A stretch of DNA of 64,000 bases from Lewinella sp. W8 (GCF_004375085.3 NZ_SNAQ03000009.1:174065-238064), one strand, 5' to 3'. Shown: positions 35,501 to 44,409, numbered from the stretch's first letter. Program-made: numbers and translations. The notes: generated by a model from the sequence alone, not told the origin.

Positions 35501-35695
35501 GACCAGCAGCGGGGCGATTATCGCCCCACCGATCAGGCCGAGGAGGTCTACCGGGCCGTATCGGCGGAACTCGAAGCGGAGCTGACCGCCCTGGATAACC
35601 TCCTGGAAGACAAACTGACCGAGATCAACGAGAAAGGGCGCGGTCTGGGCGTCCAGATCCTGAGTGACCGGATGACGCGCAAGGCAAAGCCGTAG
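32561..35695 (+). CDS. VPS10/sortilin-type BNR beta-propeller protein
   Basis: A 1,044-residue exported protein with a cleavable signal (MKRTFLLLLAALLWLPTLPAQ). It contains many BNR/Asp-box units typical of the sortilin-like family, for example GVWKTTDGGNSWGC, LWRSTDAGESWSSIG, LYRSHDGGKNWEKILY, LWKSTDSGDTWTKI, VFRSDDAGKTWTRTS and LYKTTDYGKTWTKITNG. After the propellers, from about residue 730, come a beta-sandwich segment and a long helical C-terminal region. The length is typical for this Bacteroidota family, annotated as glycosyl hydrolase or WD40/YVTN/BNR protein, but no catalytic residues can be named and no T9SS C-terminal domain is visible. The ATG at 32561 is chosen over an upstream TTG. 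A strong terminator follows at 35778. Confidence 0.87.
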   Translation: MKRTFLLLLAALLWLPTLPAQRSASAAPGFGEDLYNTMQWRLVGPFRGGRAGTVQGVVGRPNLYYMGTAGGGVWKTTDGGNSWGCISDGYFGGSIGAVAVAPSDPNVLYVGEGEQTVRGNVSSGNGLWRSTDAGESWSSIGLEGTEHIGRIIVHPNNPDLVYVAAMGNLWKPNDERGLYRSHDGGKNWEKILYVSDKAGAVDVTFDPNNPRIMYASTWQIKRNGYRMDSGGPDSHLWKSTDSGDTWTKITDRPGLPEGTIGIIGVTVSPLNSDRVWAIIEAREGGVFRSDDAGKTWTRTSANRNLRQRAWYYSRIYADTQNEDRVYVLNVGFWRSNDGGKTFESISTPHGDHHDLWIDPENNERMAIADDGGTQISNDAGDNWTTYYNQPTAQFYRVTTDNHFPFRIYGAQQDNSTVRIAHRSAGATITERDWEPSAGGESAHLAPDPNNSDIVYGGTYKGYMMRMDHRTGQTRSVNVYPDNPAGSGAEVMKYRFNWNFPVMFSPNDPNRLYATSNYVHVTTNQGQSWEVISPDLTRNDPETIKSSGGPITQDNTGAEFYANIFAIAESTLEPGVIWTGSDDGLVHVSRDNGKTWTNVTPKGSPRLNMMNCIDVHPFQKGGAYLAATHYKFGDYRPYLYKTTDYGKTWTKITNGIAENHYTRALRADPVRPGLLYAGTEWGMYVSFDDGANWQPFQLNLPVTSIRDLHVRDENLIAATHGRSFWMIDDLGPLRQLSTEIAAKSHHLFAPKPAYRMAQAGRRGDLSTRLAGENHPNGVLFNFFVREPDGKRVALKIQDMAGQTIREFSTDAKERGEKLPVKDENNRFVWDMRYPGFLEFDGMILYSSPNRGPKAVPGTYRAILTVDGKPSETTFEILPDPRMETTQEDYEAQLAFLLKVRDRVTEAHRAMRDISSIREDIAYFREKLDEKPAYEAILQLCEQLNQDMSVIENNIHMTKNQSRQDPLNYGIRINNRLAFLMADQQRGDYRPTDQAEEVYRAVSAELEAELTALDNLLEDKLTEINEKGRGLGVQILSDRMTRKAKP

Positions 35696-35777
35696 CCCGC
35701 GGATTTTTCCGATATTGGAGGGGTACCAGGCCGCCCCGCAGCCTTTTTCGTACAGGAAATATTCGCCATGGCCGGAG

Positions 35778-35822
35778 GCAGGTGCCAGGTTGATCCGTGA
35801 GGAGCCTGGCACCTGCGTTTTT
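35778..35822 (+). terminator. Terminator after the BNR-repeat gene
   Basis: GCAGGTGCCAGG pairs with CCTGGCACCTGC around a 15-nt loop, followed by GTTTTTA. The arm core and the word CCGTGAGG in the loop also occur in the palindrome at 26032. Confidence 0.75.
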
Positions 35823-35852
35823 ATCCCTCGTCCACCAACACCACCACTGATC

Positions 35853-36218
35853 ATGACCACTACCCCCGAACACGACGCCCGGATCGCCAAACTAACCTTT
35901 GCCTCCGTCTACCCGCACTACGTCAACAAGGTGGAGAAAAAGGGCCGCACGAAGGAAGAACTACATCGGGTCATCGAATGGCTGACCGGCTTCACCGAAG
36001 CCGACCTCCAACGGCTGACGGAAGAAAAGGTCACCTTCGCCGAGTTTTTCGATCGGGCCACCCTTCACCCCAACGCCCACCTCATTAAGGGCGTCATCTG
36101 CGGTTACCGGATCGAAAACATCGAAACGCCCCTGACCCGGCAGGCCCGCTACCTGGATAAGGTGGTCGATGAACTGGCGAAGGGGAAGAAGCTGGAGAAG
36201 ATCATGCGGGAGGGTTGA
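35853..36218 (+). CDS. DUF2200 family protein
   Basis: A 121-residue cytoplasmic protein of the DUF2200 family. Conserved stretches include RIAKLTFASVYPHYVNKVEK, KGRTKEELHRVIEWLTGF, RATLHPNAHLIKGVICGYR and RYLDKVVDELAKGKKLEKI. The family is widespread and conserved but has no known function. The ATG at 35853 matches family N-termini; the frame upstream passes through the terminator hairpin and is not coding. It stands alone, 31 bp after that terminator. Confidence 0.88.
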   Translation: MTTTPEHDARIAKLTFASVYPHYVNKVEKKGRTKEELHRVIEWLTGFTEADLQRLTEEKVTFAEFFDRATLHPNAHLIKGVICGYRIENIETPLTRQARYLDKVVDELAKGKKLEKIMREG

Positions 36219-36371
36219 ACGGCCCCAAACATTGCCTTACCCAATTTTCCGGCACCTGGCCTCCGGCCCCAAAAACGATATAAGCCGCCGCTAAAGCTGG
36301 TCCAAGTTGATCCGTTACCTTCCTTTACATCCTTTTACAAGCAGCATTAGGTGGGCGCAATCCCGTGCCCC

Positions 36372-36379
36372 TACTTTTG
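36372..36379 (+). promoter_or_regulatory. Bacteroidota-type -7 box
   Basis: TACTTTTG is an exact TAnnTTTG match, 20 bp before the TonB-like gene start at 36399. Confidence 0.5.
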
Positions 36380-36398
36380 GGGAACAACGATAAGCATC

Positions 36399-37220
36399 AT
36401 GACCAACAGTACGCTGGCCCTCATCGCCACCTTTGCCCTTTTTTGCCTTGCCGGACTCGGCGTCGTTAGCTACACCGCCGCGCCCATGGCCGAGGCGGCC
36501 GTGGCCGCCCCTCCCGTAGATACCCCCGTAAAGACCAGAAACAACACCCCCTATGACTTCGCTACCGCCATGATGAAGGAGGTCGTCCCGGATCTCGTGT
36601 ATAAGATAGATTCCCGCTTCATCCACGAGGCTACCGGAGATCAACTCAAAGGTGCCCGGACCATCCTCGACCTGCTCCCCGCCGAGGCCACGGAGAACAT
36701 ACTTACCTACGAGGAAGTGACGGTCACTAACCTCGACGATGAGCACAAAATCTCCAGCTCCGGCGGCCCCGACTTCAGCGCCGCCCAACGGGAATACTTA
36801 CGGTCCGTGGACTACTCCACCAACGTCCTCATTCGCTCCGACTACGTGATGAAAGACGAGTACAATCCGGACGGCAGACGGGGTTACCTGACCTATTTCT
36901 ACACCATCGTCCCGGAACGGGAAGCCGTCTACTCCGGTGGTCAAAACGCCCTGTTGGCCTACCTCCGCGAGGGAAGCGCCGAGGCCGTCAAAGTGATTAC
37001 GAAGGAGGGCCTCCGCCCCGGTCGGGTACACTTTACGGTAAGCACTACGGGGGAAGTCTCCAATGTGCGGCTGGATGCCTCTTCCGGCTACGAATCCGTA
37101 GACGAAAAACTGCTGGAACTCGTGCGCGAGCTTCCCGGCCAGTGGGAACCGGCCACCAACGCCAGCGGCGAAGCCGTGGCCCAGGAGCTGGTCTTCTTCT
37201 TCGGACTGGAGGGCTGCTAA
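36399..37220 (+). CDS. TonB C-terminal domain protein
   Basis: A 273-residue protein with one N-terminal hydrophobic helix (LALIATFALFCLAGLGVVSY), an Ala/Pro-rich linker, a middle domain of unknown type, and a C-terminal TonB-like domain from about residue 205 (GRVHFTVSTTGEVSNVRLDA, SSGYESVDEKLLELVRELPG, WEPATN). TonB-type domains transmit inner-membrane energy to outer-membrane transporters, but no ExbB, ExbD or TonB-dependent receptor lies near. The alternative upstream GTG at 36351 is rejected because a -7 box sits between it and the ATG. A GC-rich hairpin follows 4 bp after the stop. Confidence 0.75.
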   Translation: MTNSTLALIATFALFCLAGLGVVSYTAAPMAEAAVAAPPVDTPVKTRNNTPYDFATAMMKEVVPDLVYKIDSRFIHEATGDQLKGARTILDLLPAEATENILTYEEVTVTNLDDEHKISSSGGPDFSAAQREYLRSVDYSTNVLIRSDYVMKDEYNPDGRRGYLTYFYTIVPEREAVYSGGQNALLAYLREGSAEAVKVITKEGLRPGRVHFTVSTTGEVSNVRLDASSGYESVDEKLLELVRELPGQWEPATNASGEAVAQELVFFFGLEGC

Positions 37221-37223
37221 ACC

Positions 37224-37240
37224 GCCCGCCTCCGGCGGGC
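37224..37240 (+). terminator. GC hairpin after the TonB-like gene
   Basis: GCCCGCC-TCC-GGCGGGC, directly after the stop codon, no T-run. Confidence 0.5.
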
Positions 37241-37367
37241 ACGGCCGACGGGTGGGCTCCGGGTAGCGCATTTGGTCGATTACCCACCACCATCCGGCCG
37301 AAAACCAACCCTTCTTCTTTCGTGCGGACTCATTTTGGGGCAAGCTTTCATCAGCCTCACCCATTAC

Positions 37368-38630
37368 ATGCACCCGTCCGTTACCCCCACCGACACCGCT
37401 CCGGCTACCTGGAGTAACCCACGAAAAATTCTCTTCCGCTTCGCCCTCGTCTTTTTTGGCCTGATTCTACTCTCCGGACTGGGGGGAATCGTGGGGATGA
37501 ACACCTGGTTCTGGGACCCGCTCGTTAACTGGACGGGGCGGCACCTCCTCGGCTACGAATACATCAGCAATTCCCCGTCCGGCAGCGGTGATCGGCTCTA
37601 CGACTGGGTGTGGCACGCCGTGCTCCTGATCCTCACGCTTATCGGGGGTACGCTCTTCAACCTGCTGGATTATCGCCGGGCGCAGTACCACCTGCTGCGC
37701 GGCTGGCTGCACGCCCTCCTGGCCGTCTACCTCTCCTTCGTGATGCTGACCTACGGCCTGGTGAAGGTCTTTCAGCTGCAGTTTATCTCCCCTACCCTGT
37801 CGCAGTTGTTTGAGACCTACGGGCAATCCTCCCCGATGCGGCTGCTGTGGACCTTCATGGGCGCCTCCCGCCCCTACACCGTTTTTGCCGGCCTGTGCGA
37901 AGTCATCCCCGGCCTGCTGCTCCTGTTCCGGCGCACGCGGATGCTCGGCGCGCTGATGTCCGCTGGAGTCATGCTGAATGTCTTTGCGCTGAACGTTTTT
38001 TACGACGTTCCGGTCAAGCTCTTCTCCTTTCAGCTCCTCTTTATTTCGTGCTATCTGCTGGCGCCCGAACTACCCCGACTGGTCAATTTCTTCCTCCTCA
38101 ACCGGGCCGTCGAACCCGCGGCCGTCACTCCCCTGCTGCCCAGTCGGACGGGACGTCGCATACTGGCGGGCGTGCTCACCCTGCTGGTGATCATCTTCGT
38201 GGGCGTGATGAGCAACGGCTTCTTGCGGAGCCAGCGGCAGTATGGCCACCTCCGGGAAAAATCACCGCTCTACGGGGCCTACACGGTGGAGACCTTCGTG
38301 CGTAACGGCGACAGCATCCCGCCGCTGACCAACATCGAGGACCGCTGGCAGACCCTGCTGTTCGACTTCCCCACCGAAGTGTACTGCCTGCACACTAACG
38401 GTCGCCGCGAGCGATTAGTCGCAGAGATTGACACGACTGCTTTCCAGATAAAAATTGGGGAAGACTCCCTGCAATACCGGCGCTCAGCCGAGATGCTGAC
38501 CCTGGAGGGCGTGCTCCGGGGAGACAGCCTGAGCGTACGTTTGAGTCCCTTCGACGACCGCCGCTTCTTACTCCGTAACCGGGGTTTCCACTGGGTGAAC
38601 GAGGTGCCCTATAATGAATATTCGGAGTAA
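37368..38630 (+). CDS. Polytopic membrane protein, DoxX-like
   Basis: A 420-residue protein. About six to seven hydrophobic helices fill residues 15-305 (for example ALVFFGLILLSGLGGIVGM, YLSFVMLTYGLVKVFQLQF, FAGLCEVIPGLLLLFRRTRM), and a soluble beta-rich domain of about 100 residues ends the protein. TYGLVKVFQLQF and the following helices recall DoxX/SURF4-type proteins. The ATG at 37368 is used; the frame extends to 37272, but those residues are not family-like and lie close to the upstream hairpin. No function can be proposed. Confidence 0.68.
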   Translation: MHPSVTPTDTAPATWSNPRKILFRFALVFFGLILLSGLGGIVGMNTWFWDPLVNWTGRHLLGYEYISNSPSGSGDRLYDWVWHAVLLILTLIGGTLFNLLDYRRAQYHLLRGWLHALLAVYLSFVMLTYGLVKVFQLQFISPTLSQLFETYGQSSPMRLLWTFMGASRPYTVFAGLCEVIPGLLLLFRRTRMLGALMSAGVMLNVFALNVFYDVPVKLFSFQLLFISCYLLAPELPRLVNFFLLNRAVEPAAVTPLLPSRTGRRILAGVLTLLVIIFVGVMSNGFLRSQRQYGHLREKSPLYGAYTVETFVRNGDSIPPLTNIEDRWQTLLFDFPTEVYCLHTNGRRERLVAEIDTTAFQIKIGEDSLQYRRSAEMLTLEGVLRGDSLSVRLSPFDDRRFLLRNRGFHWVNEVPYNEYSE

Positions 38631-38711
38631 AACGAGGGGAATCAGCCGAGTCACCCACGTATTTCTCCTTACCTTATGTAATCCAACCTATCAGTACTAA
38701 ACATCTGACTC

Positions 38712-39761
38712 GTGCCGCACGATCCCAAAACCCTGAAAAAGATCTTTCTGACCTTTGCCGAACGGGAGTGTAGGGATAAATCGCCGCTTTATTTTCACCT
38801 GGCACAACAGATTGCGGAAGACGAAGAACTACTCCGGTTGTGCGCAATATCCAGGGAGCGACAGCCCGTGCCCAACTTATTCCTGGCGGCCGTGCACGAC
38901 CTTATCCTCCAGCACCCGGAAGAAGAAATTGCCGCCTTTTACCCCTCCGTTTCTGGATCTCCCGGTAGAGAGATTCCCTTTCCGATATTCCGCGAGTTCG
39001 TCCACCAAAACAGCGAAAAAATTAGGGATACTCTGGCGACCAGGATGGTGCAGACCAATGCCGTCAACCGATCAGCGTACCTGATGCCCATCATCTCCTC
39101 CCTATTCGATGACGAAGAGCTCGCGGTAGTTGATATTGGGACCAGTTCCGGGCTGGTGCTCAACTACGATCAATACCAGTATCGGTATGACGAGGACACA
39201 ATTTTCGGAGATTCCCCCGTGAAGATCCAATCATCCATCAAATCGGGTCAGCTTCCTCCGTTCCGCCGCATCAAGCAACCGAGTCGAAAGATTGGTATCG
39301 ACCAAAACGTGCTGGACCTCCGGCGGCCCGACAATGCCCGTTGGTTAAAGGCCCTGATCTGGCCAGATTTGACCGATCGATTTGATCGCCTTTCGCGGGC
39401 CATCGAAGCCATGTTGCGCACAGATAACGTTTCCCTACGTGAGGGAAGCAGCCCCGAAGATTTTGCGGCCATCCTAGAAACCATTCCTAAATCGGAGGCG
39501 CTATTCCTCTACCACACCCACGTATTGTACCAGTTCACTCCGTCCGAAAGATCGGCTTTCCGAGACATGGTAAATACGTTGGGTAACCACCGTGATCTCC
39601 ACTACCTCGCGGTAGAAGCAAATAGTATTTTCGACAACCCCCGATACCGGGAACCGGCCATCCTGATGGAACTGAACACCTACCGAAACGGGGCACTGGA
39701 TAAGCGTGTCCTTGGCCGGGTCGATGGCCACGGGCGGTGGGTGAAATGGGCGGAATCCTAA
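38712..39761 (+). CDS. DUF2332 family protein
   Basis: A 349-residue cytoplasmic protein of the DUF2332 family, with the conserved order FLTFAERECRDKSPLYFHLA, AAVHDLILQHPEEEIAAFYPS, TNAVNRSAYLMPIISSLF, VVDIGTSSGLVLNYDQYQY and LFLYHTHVLYQFTPSERSAF. The VDIGTSSGL stretch looks like a Rossmann-type nucleotide or SAM loop, so a methyltransferase-like fold is plausible. The start is GTG. The four-helix membrane protein follows 31 bp downstream and may be co-transcribed. Confidence 0.85.
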   Translation: MPHDPKTLKKIFLTFAERECRDKSPLYFHLAQQIAEDEELLRLCAISRERQPVPNLFLAAVHDLILQHPEEEIAAFYPSVSGSPGREIPFPIFREFVHQNSEKIRDTLATRMVQTNAVNRSAYLMPIISSLFDDEELAVVDIGTSSGLVLNYDQYQYRYDEDTIFGDSPVKIQSSIKSGQLPPFRRIKQPSRKIGIDQNVLDLRRPDNARWLKALIWPDLTDRFDRLSRAIEAMLRTDNVSLREGSSPEDFAAILETIPKSEALFLYHTHVLYQFTPSERSAFRDMVNTLGNHRDLHYLAVEANSIFDNPRYREPAILMELNTYRNGALDKRVLGRVDGHGRWVKWAES

Positions 39762-39792
39762 GCATTCACCGAAACAGCTTCAACCTTTTTTC

Positions 39793-40239
39793 ATGCAAGA
39801 ACAACGAATACAGCAATACCGAGTCCAGGACGCCAAGAGCAATCTGTGGGGGTTGGTATTTTTATCTGCCTTCCTGGGCTTTTGCCTCATCGCCCCGGAT
39901 ATCTCGAACGTGCACTTTGATTATCACCTGATTACCCTGGTGGCCCAGATTATGCTACTGGTCATTTTTCTAAGGTCGGATCATCTTCCCAATAAGTCAA
40001 CGCTAGCTGTTTTATTCTTCGCCATTATGGTCTCTACCGTCCACGAAAGCTACATTTGGGCAAAGGGGCTTAGCGGGGTCATTGTGGGTGGGGAACACGG
40101 CAAGGGAGCCTGGGCTGCCTTCCTTTTTCAATCGCCCCCTTACCTCTATCCCCTCATCAGGGTAGGCGGACTGGCCCTGTTCCTGCCCCTGATCATGGCC
40201 ATATTTTTTCCGCAAAATAATAAGCCTTCGCCCCGATAG
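39793..40239 (+). CDS. Four-helix membrane protein, unknown
   Basis: A 148-residue integral membrane protein with four hydrophobic segments (about residues 17-35, 44-61, 69-88 and 117-140). No family recognised. It starts 31 bp after the DUF2332 stop. Confidence 0.6.
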   Translation: MQEQRIQQYRVQDAKSNLWGLVFLSAFLGFCLIAPDISNVHFDYHLITLVAQIMLLVIFLRSDHLPNKSTLAVLFFAIMVSTVHESYIWAKGLSGVIVGGEHGKGAWAAFLFQSPPYLYPLIRVGGLALFLPLIMAIFFPQNNKPSPR

Positions 40240-40562
40240 CCTACCTCCAGTATTTTGACTCCTTGATCTTGAGATTCTTCTGCACGGCCTTGCACCCGTG
40301 CCGGCTCATCCGGGTTAGGGCGATAAAATCTACTGTTCAGGCCAGGGTAAGTCGTGGTCGGAAGCCTGTTTTGCGAAGGCGTAGCCGAGTTAAATGGCAT
40401 CCGAACACTATTTGATGTATAGCTCAAGCGCGAAATTTTTATCACCCTACATTCGGGTATAACGCTGCACCTGCGGTCCCTCGCAAAAAAAAAGACTAGA
40501 CAGGTCAGCACATCAGAATCACCAATTTGAGCCTGAATCCCGCGGCCCCAGCTCAGGATGAG

Positions 40563-40656
40563 GGCGCGGAGCGCAGGTGCAGTGGAACGAAATCCTCGCG
40601 CTCTGCCGGGATGCGATAAAATGGAACCCTTGTGCTCAGCCGGGGTGCCGTGCATT
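40563..40656 (+). repeat. Repeat A, copy 3 (two units)
   Basis: GCGCAGGTGCAGTGGAACG, AAATCCTCGCGCTCTGCCGG, then a diverged second unit AAATGGAACCCTTGTGCTCA, GCCGGGGTGCC. It lies in the 429-bp gap between two convergent genes; the rest of the gap holds nothing recognisable. Confidence 0.75.
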
Positions 40657-40668
40657 CCTACCCCGCCC

Positions 40669-41412
40669 TCAATAAATACCCGGCAGGAGTTTCCACGTCC
40701 GTTCCCGGTAGGCTTGAAAAGCCGGGTCGTCTCCGTATTTCTCCTCCCACTTTTCCTGGAGGAGAGAAATCCCACTGAACCGGAGAATGATGAAGCTGAT
40801 CCACAGCGGGCCCAGCAGGGCGTACCAGGGGGCGTAGACGATACTGGCCAGTCCCACGCTCCACCAGAACAGTAGCTCCCCGGCGTAATTCGGATGCTGG
40901 AGGAAGGACCACAGTCCCCGATCCATGAAGGACTCCGGGTGACGTTGTTTGTAGCGGAATTTCTGGGCGTCGGCTACCGCCTCGAAGACCCACCCAACGA
41001 CCGCCAGGGCCACGAAAGCCCAGAAGAGCCCCTGCGCCGTTTTTCCGTCGGTGCGGTGGGCAAGGAGGACCGGAACCATGACCACAAAACAGGTCAGTCC
41101 CTGCATGAGCCAGAACAGGAAGAAGGATTTGAAGCTGACACGGATGTCGTCAAATCGCTGATCGCTGCCGATACGCTGAATCCGGTAGAGCAGGTAGCTC
41201 CCCAGCCGCAGGCCCCAGATCAGGACCAGGAGCAGCAGGACCAGATCGACGGTCGTCTGCTCCGACTGCCAGAAAGAGTAGCCCCCGATGAGCATAAAGG
41301 TCAGGCTGTAGCTGATGTCGGTGAGTTTGTCCGTCTGCAGGACATACGCCACCAGGAACATCAGGATGTTTGCACCCAGTGAGAACAGTAGAAAGGGAAT
41401 TAGCGCCTCCAT
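40669..41412 (-). CDS. DUF1295 (steroid 5-alpha-reductase-like) membrane protein
   Basis: A 247-residue membrane protein with about six helices. The C-terminal half carries the DUF1295 signature: KFRYKQRHPESFMDRGLWSF, LQHPNYAGELLFWWSVGLAS, LPLW-type helix, and GISLLQEKWEEKYGDDPAFQ. The family resembles steroid 5-alpha reductases and isoprenylcysteine methyltransferases, acting on lipid substrates with NADPH or SAM. The substrate is unknown. It converges with the plus-strand gene ending at 40239, separated by repeat A. Confidence 0.87.
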   Translation of the reverse strand: MEALIPFLLFSLGANILMFLVAYVLQTDKLTDISYSLTFMLIGGYSFWQSEQTTVDLVLLLLVLIWGLRLGSYLLYRIQRIGSDQRFDDIRVSFKSFFLFWLMQGLTCFVVMVPVLLAHRTDGKTAQGLFWAFVALAVVGWVFEAVADAQKFRYKQRHPESFMDRGLWSFLQHPNYAGELLFWWSVGLASIVYAPWYALLGPLWISFIILRFSGISLLQEKWEEKYGDDPAFQAYRERTWKLLPGIY

Positions 41413-41650
41413 GCAAGGCTAACGGGAGGAGATTGGATAGGTTTAGTCGAATTTCTCCGGGCAGGCAACTCAATTCCTTGGATATCCGCAGCGGGCTCCC
41501 GAATTTACTTACGGATGCTCTGCCCCGGAAGGGTTCCGACACCACTCTCACCCACCTGATTCATCCGGTCGAGTAGCGACTAACGGTAATTAGGGGCGGC
41601 AACCGCCCCGTTCGGCCATTCCCTATCTTCCCTCACCCATCTTTACCAAC

Positions 41651-43381
41651 ATGACTTTCTCCCAACGCGCTTTTCTTTTTCTGCTGCTACTGATCGGCAT
41701 CACCGAAGTCGTTGCCCAGGGCAATGTCCCCCAGTCGCTGGCGTTCCGGGAAGGACCGGCCACCGCCGTCACCACCAACGACCAGATTGACGAACTCTTT
41801 GCCCCCTGGGACAGCAAGGCATCACCGGGTGCCGCGGTGGCCGTGGTGCGCGACGGAGAAATCATCTTCCAGCGGGGATACGGCATGGCCAACCTGGAGT
41901 ACGACATTCCCAATACGCCCGCTACGGTCTTTCACATTGCCTCGGTCTCCAAGCAGTTCACGGTATTTGCCGTCCTCCTGCTGGAGGAAGCCGGCGCGCT
42001 TTCCCTCGATGACGACATCCGGAAGCACATCCCCGAAGTACCGGACTTCGGCACCACCATCACCCTGCGGCACCTGGCCACCCACACCAGTGGGATGCGG
42101 GATCAGTGGAACCTGCTGGCCATGGCCGGCTGGCGGCTGGACGACGTGATCACCAAAGAGCACGTCCTGGGCCTGGTGGCCCGGCAGCAGGACCTCAATT
42201 TCGCTCCGGGAGAAGAATACCTTTACTGCAACACCGGCTTCACGCTGCTGGCCGAAGTGGTGGCCCGCGTCTCCGGCAAGTCCTTCGCCGAGTTTACCGA
42301 AGAGCGCATCTTTGAGCCCCTGGGCATGAGCAGCACCCTCTTCTACGACGACCACGAAAGGATCGTCAAAAATCGGGCGTATTCCTATCAGAAAAACGGC
42401 TTTGGCTACAAGAAGAGCGTGCTGAGCTACGCCAACGTCGGCGCCACCAGCCTCTTCACCACGGTGGAAGACCTCAGTCGCTGGGCCATGAACTTCAACG
42501 ATCCCAAGGTGGGCTCGGCGGCCATCATCGAGAAGATGAACACTCCGGCCGTGCTCAACAACGGCGAGACCTTCGGAGGGGCGCTCGGACAATTCGTCGG
42601 GGAATACAAAGGCCTGAAGGAAATCTCGCACGGCGGCGCGGACGCAAGCTACCGGACTTACTTCACCCGCTTCCCGGAACACAATGCTGCGGTGACCGTC
42701 TTCAGTAACGCCGGGGAGTTTAACCCCAACCGCATTGCCCACCAGGTTGCCGACATCCTGCTGGCCGACCTCCTGGAAGAGGAACTCACCGAGGAGGACG
42801 CTACGGAGATGGCGGAAACCGAGGAAGTGAAGATCGAATTTGGGGAAGGAGAGTTGGAGGCCTTCGTCGGCGAGTACGAGCTGCAGCCGGGCTTCATCAT
42901 CACCATTACCGAGCGGGACGGCAATCTGTACGGTCAGGCTACCGGACAGGGGCAATTCCTGCTGGCTCCCGTTTCCCAAACCGCCTTTGAGGTCAAAATC
43001 GTAAACGCCAAGCTGGAATTTTTCCCCGAAGAAGACGGTACGGTGCCGTTGATGAAGCTCCACCAGAACGGGCAAATCATGGACTGCAAGCGGGTGGAGC
43101 ATTTTGACAAATCCTCCGTCACCCTCGCAGACTTTACCGGCACTTACCACAGCGAGGAGCTGGCCACCACCTACGAGTTTGTGGTGGACGAAGGACAGCT
43201 CATTGCCCGCCACCCACGCACGGGCAACATCGCCCTTACCCCCGAGCGGGAAGACCTCTTTTCCGGTAGCGCCTGGTACTTCGGACAGGTTGACTTCCTC
43301 CGCGACGAAAAGGGTAGCGTTACGGGATGTAAAGTGTCCTGCGGACGGGTCCGTGACCTCAAGTTCCGCCGCATGAAGTAA
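41651..43381 (+). CDS. Exported class C beta-lactamase-like serine hydrolase
   Basis: A 576-residue protein with a signal peptide (FLFLLLLIGITEVVAQ). The beta-lactamase/transpeptidase-like domain spans about residues 45-370 with the SxxK motif Ser98-Val-Ser-Lys101 (HIASVSKQF), a YCNTG motif near residue 198, and HGG near 318 (SHGGADASYRTYFTRFP). The C-terminal 190 residues are a beta-rich domain (FVGEYELQPGFIITITERD) found with such peptidases. It belongs with esterases and D-amino peptidases rather than true antibiotic-resistance beta-lactamases. It is a single gene, with 238 bp upstream without features. Confidence 0.87.
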   Translation: MTFSQRAFLFLLLLIGITEVVAQGNVPQSLAFREGPATAVTTNDQIDELFAPWDSKASPGAAVAVVRDGEIIFQRGYGMANLEYDIPNTPATVFHIASVSKQFTVFAVLLLEEAGALSLDDDIRKHIPEVPDFGTTITLRHLATHTSGMRDQWNLLAMAGWRLDDVITKEHVLGLVARQQDLNFAPGEEYLYCNTGFTLLAEVVARVSGKSFAEFTEERIFEPLGMSSTLFYDDHERIVKNRAYSYQKNGFGYKKSVLSYANVGATSLFTTVEDLSRWAMNFNDPKVGSAAIIEKMNTPAVLNNGETFGGALGQFVGEYKGLKEISHGGADASYRTYFTRFPEHNAAVTVFSNAGEFNPNRIAHQVADILLADLLEEELTEEDATEMAETEEVKIEFGEGELEAFVGEYELQPGFIITITERDGNLYGQATGQGQFLLAPVSQTAFEVKIVNAKLEFFPEEDGTVPLMKLHQNGQIMDCKRVEHFDKSSVTLADFTGTYHSEELATTYEFVVDEGQLIARHPRTGNIALTPEREDLFSGSAWYFGQVDFLRDEKGSVTGCKVSCGRVRDLKFRRMK

Positions 43382-43448
43382 TCTTGCCGGGCAACTTTTC
43401 GGCGGCTAGGTTCATTGATTGACGGAGTGACGTAAACCCAAAACCACC

Positions 43449-43832
43449 ATGGAGACCGTACTGATCCCCACCAAGAAGGTTGACCTTGCACCGGAGTTGC
43501 TGGAGCAGACAAAAGAGGAGAAGCAGGTGATCATCACCGTGCGCTTCCGCAGCTACTTTGGGATCGGACGATTCGTTGATCCGGAGGTGCAGCTGGTCTG
43601 CCGCCAGACCGGTCAGGTCTCCCGGCTGCTGAGCTTCCATAACGCCGAGCTCTTTCCCCGCAGCCGCCCCTACCGGGCGGAAGATCCTCACCCCGTGATG
43701 GTGTTTGAGGGCCTCCCGCAGGAATGCACCGCCTTCGACCTCCGGGAGCCCCGACGCCCCGGAGTCATCGCCTGGCTGGTCGATGACGTGCCCCGTAACC
43801 AGCGGGATGTGTATACCTTGCTGGTGGAGTAG
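43449..43832 (+). CDS. Small soluble protein, unknown
   Basis: A 127-residue protein without signal or membrane segment, beta-rich by pattern (QVIITVRFRSYFGIGRFVD, PEVQLVCRQTGQVSRLLSFH). No family recognised. It precedes the TetR regulator gene by 31 bp and may share its transcript. Confidence 0.55.
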   Translation: METVLIPTKKVDLAPELLEQTKEEKQVIITVRFRSYFGIGRFVDPEVQLVCRQTGQVSRLLSFHNAELFPRSRPYRAEDPHPVMVFEGLPQECTAFDLREPRRPGVIAWLVDDVPRNQRDVYTLLVE

Positions 43833-43863
43833 GCGTTGTCTTGTTCCACAAAATCCCCGCCCC

Positions 43864-44409
43864 ATGACTTCGCCCGTTCAAGGTCCCTGGATTGATCTCG
43901 GCTACCAATCTTTTGCCCGGGAGGGTCCGGCGGGGCTGAAGGTGGAGCAACTGGCCCGTGCGGTGGGAAAAAACAAGTCCTCCTTCTATCATCATTTTGC
44001 CGATCTGGACACCTTCACGGAAGTCCTCTTGGATCATCACCTCAATCAGGCGCGGGTGATGGCCCATAAAGAGGTGGCCTGTCAGTCACGGGACGAGCTC
44101 ATTGAGATCATCCTGGACCACAAGGTGGACCTGCTGTTTAACCGGCAGTTACGCATCCACCGTCAGCACCCCGGTTTTGCGGCCTGCTTTGAGCGCACCA
44201 ATCAGATCACCGGCCCCGCCTTCCTGGGTATCTGGGCGAAAATTATTGGCCTCTCCTCCCAGACCCACCTGGCGGAACTGGTGCTTCAACTGAGCATGGA
44301 AAATTTCTTTCTGCAGATCACCGAAGCCACCCTCAACGAAAGCTGGTTGCAAGACTACTTCCAGCGGCTGAAGGCTACCGTGAGTGCCCTCACCCACCGG
44401 GACCATTGA
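43864..44409 (+). CDS. TetR-family transcriptional regulator
   Basis: A 181-residue regulator. The N-terminal helix-turn-helix reads WIDLGYQSFAREGPAGLKVE, QLARAVGKNKSSFYHHFADL, DTFTEVLLDHHL, which is a clear TetR DNA-binding domain, followed by an all-helical ligand-binding domain. Family members usually repress a nearby gene and release it on ligand binding. Candidates here are the neighbouring 43449 and 44473 genes. The start at 43864 fits the family; the frame upstream is not coding. Confidence 0.87.
   Translation: MTSPVQGPWIDLGYQSFAREGPAGLKVEQLARAVGKNKSSFYHHFADLDTFTEVLLDHHLNQARVMAHKEVACQSRDELIEIILDHKVDLLFNRQLRIHRQHPGFAACFERTNQITGPAFLGIWAKIIGLSSQTHLAELVLQLSMENFFLQITEATLNESWLQDYFQRLKATVSALTHRDH

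Noticed and set aside
33374..35890. Long open frame (838 codons) opposite the BNR-repeat gene
   Set aside because: Composition is that of the complement of a GC-rich gene, with no domain pattern; the plus-strand gene explains the region.
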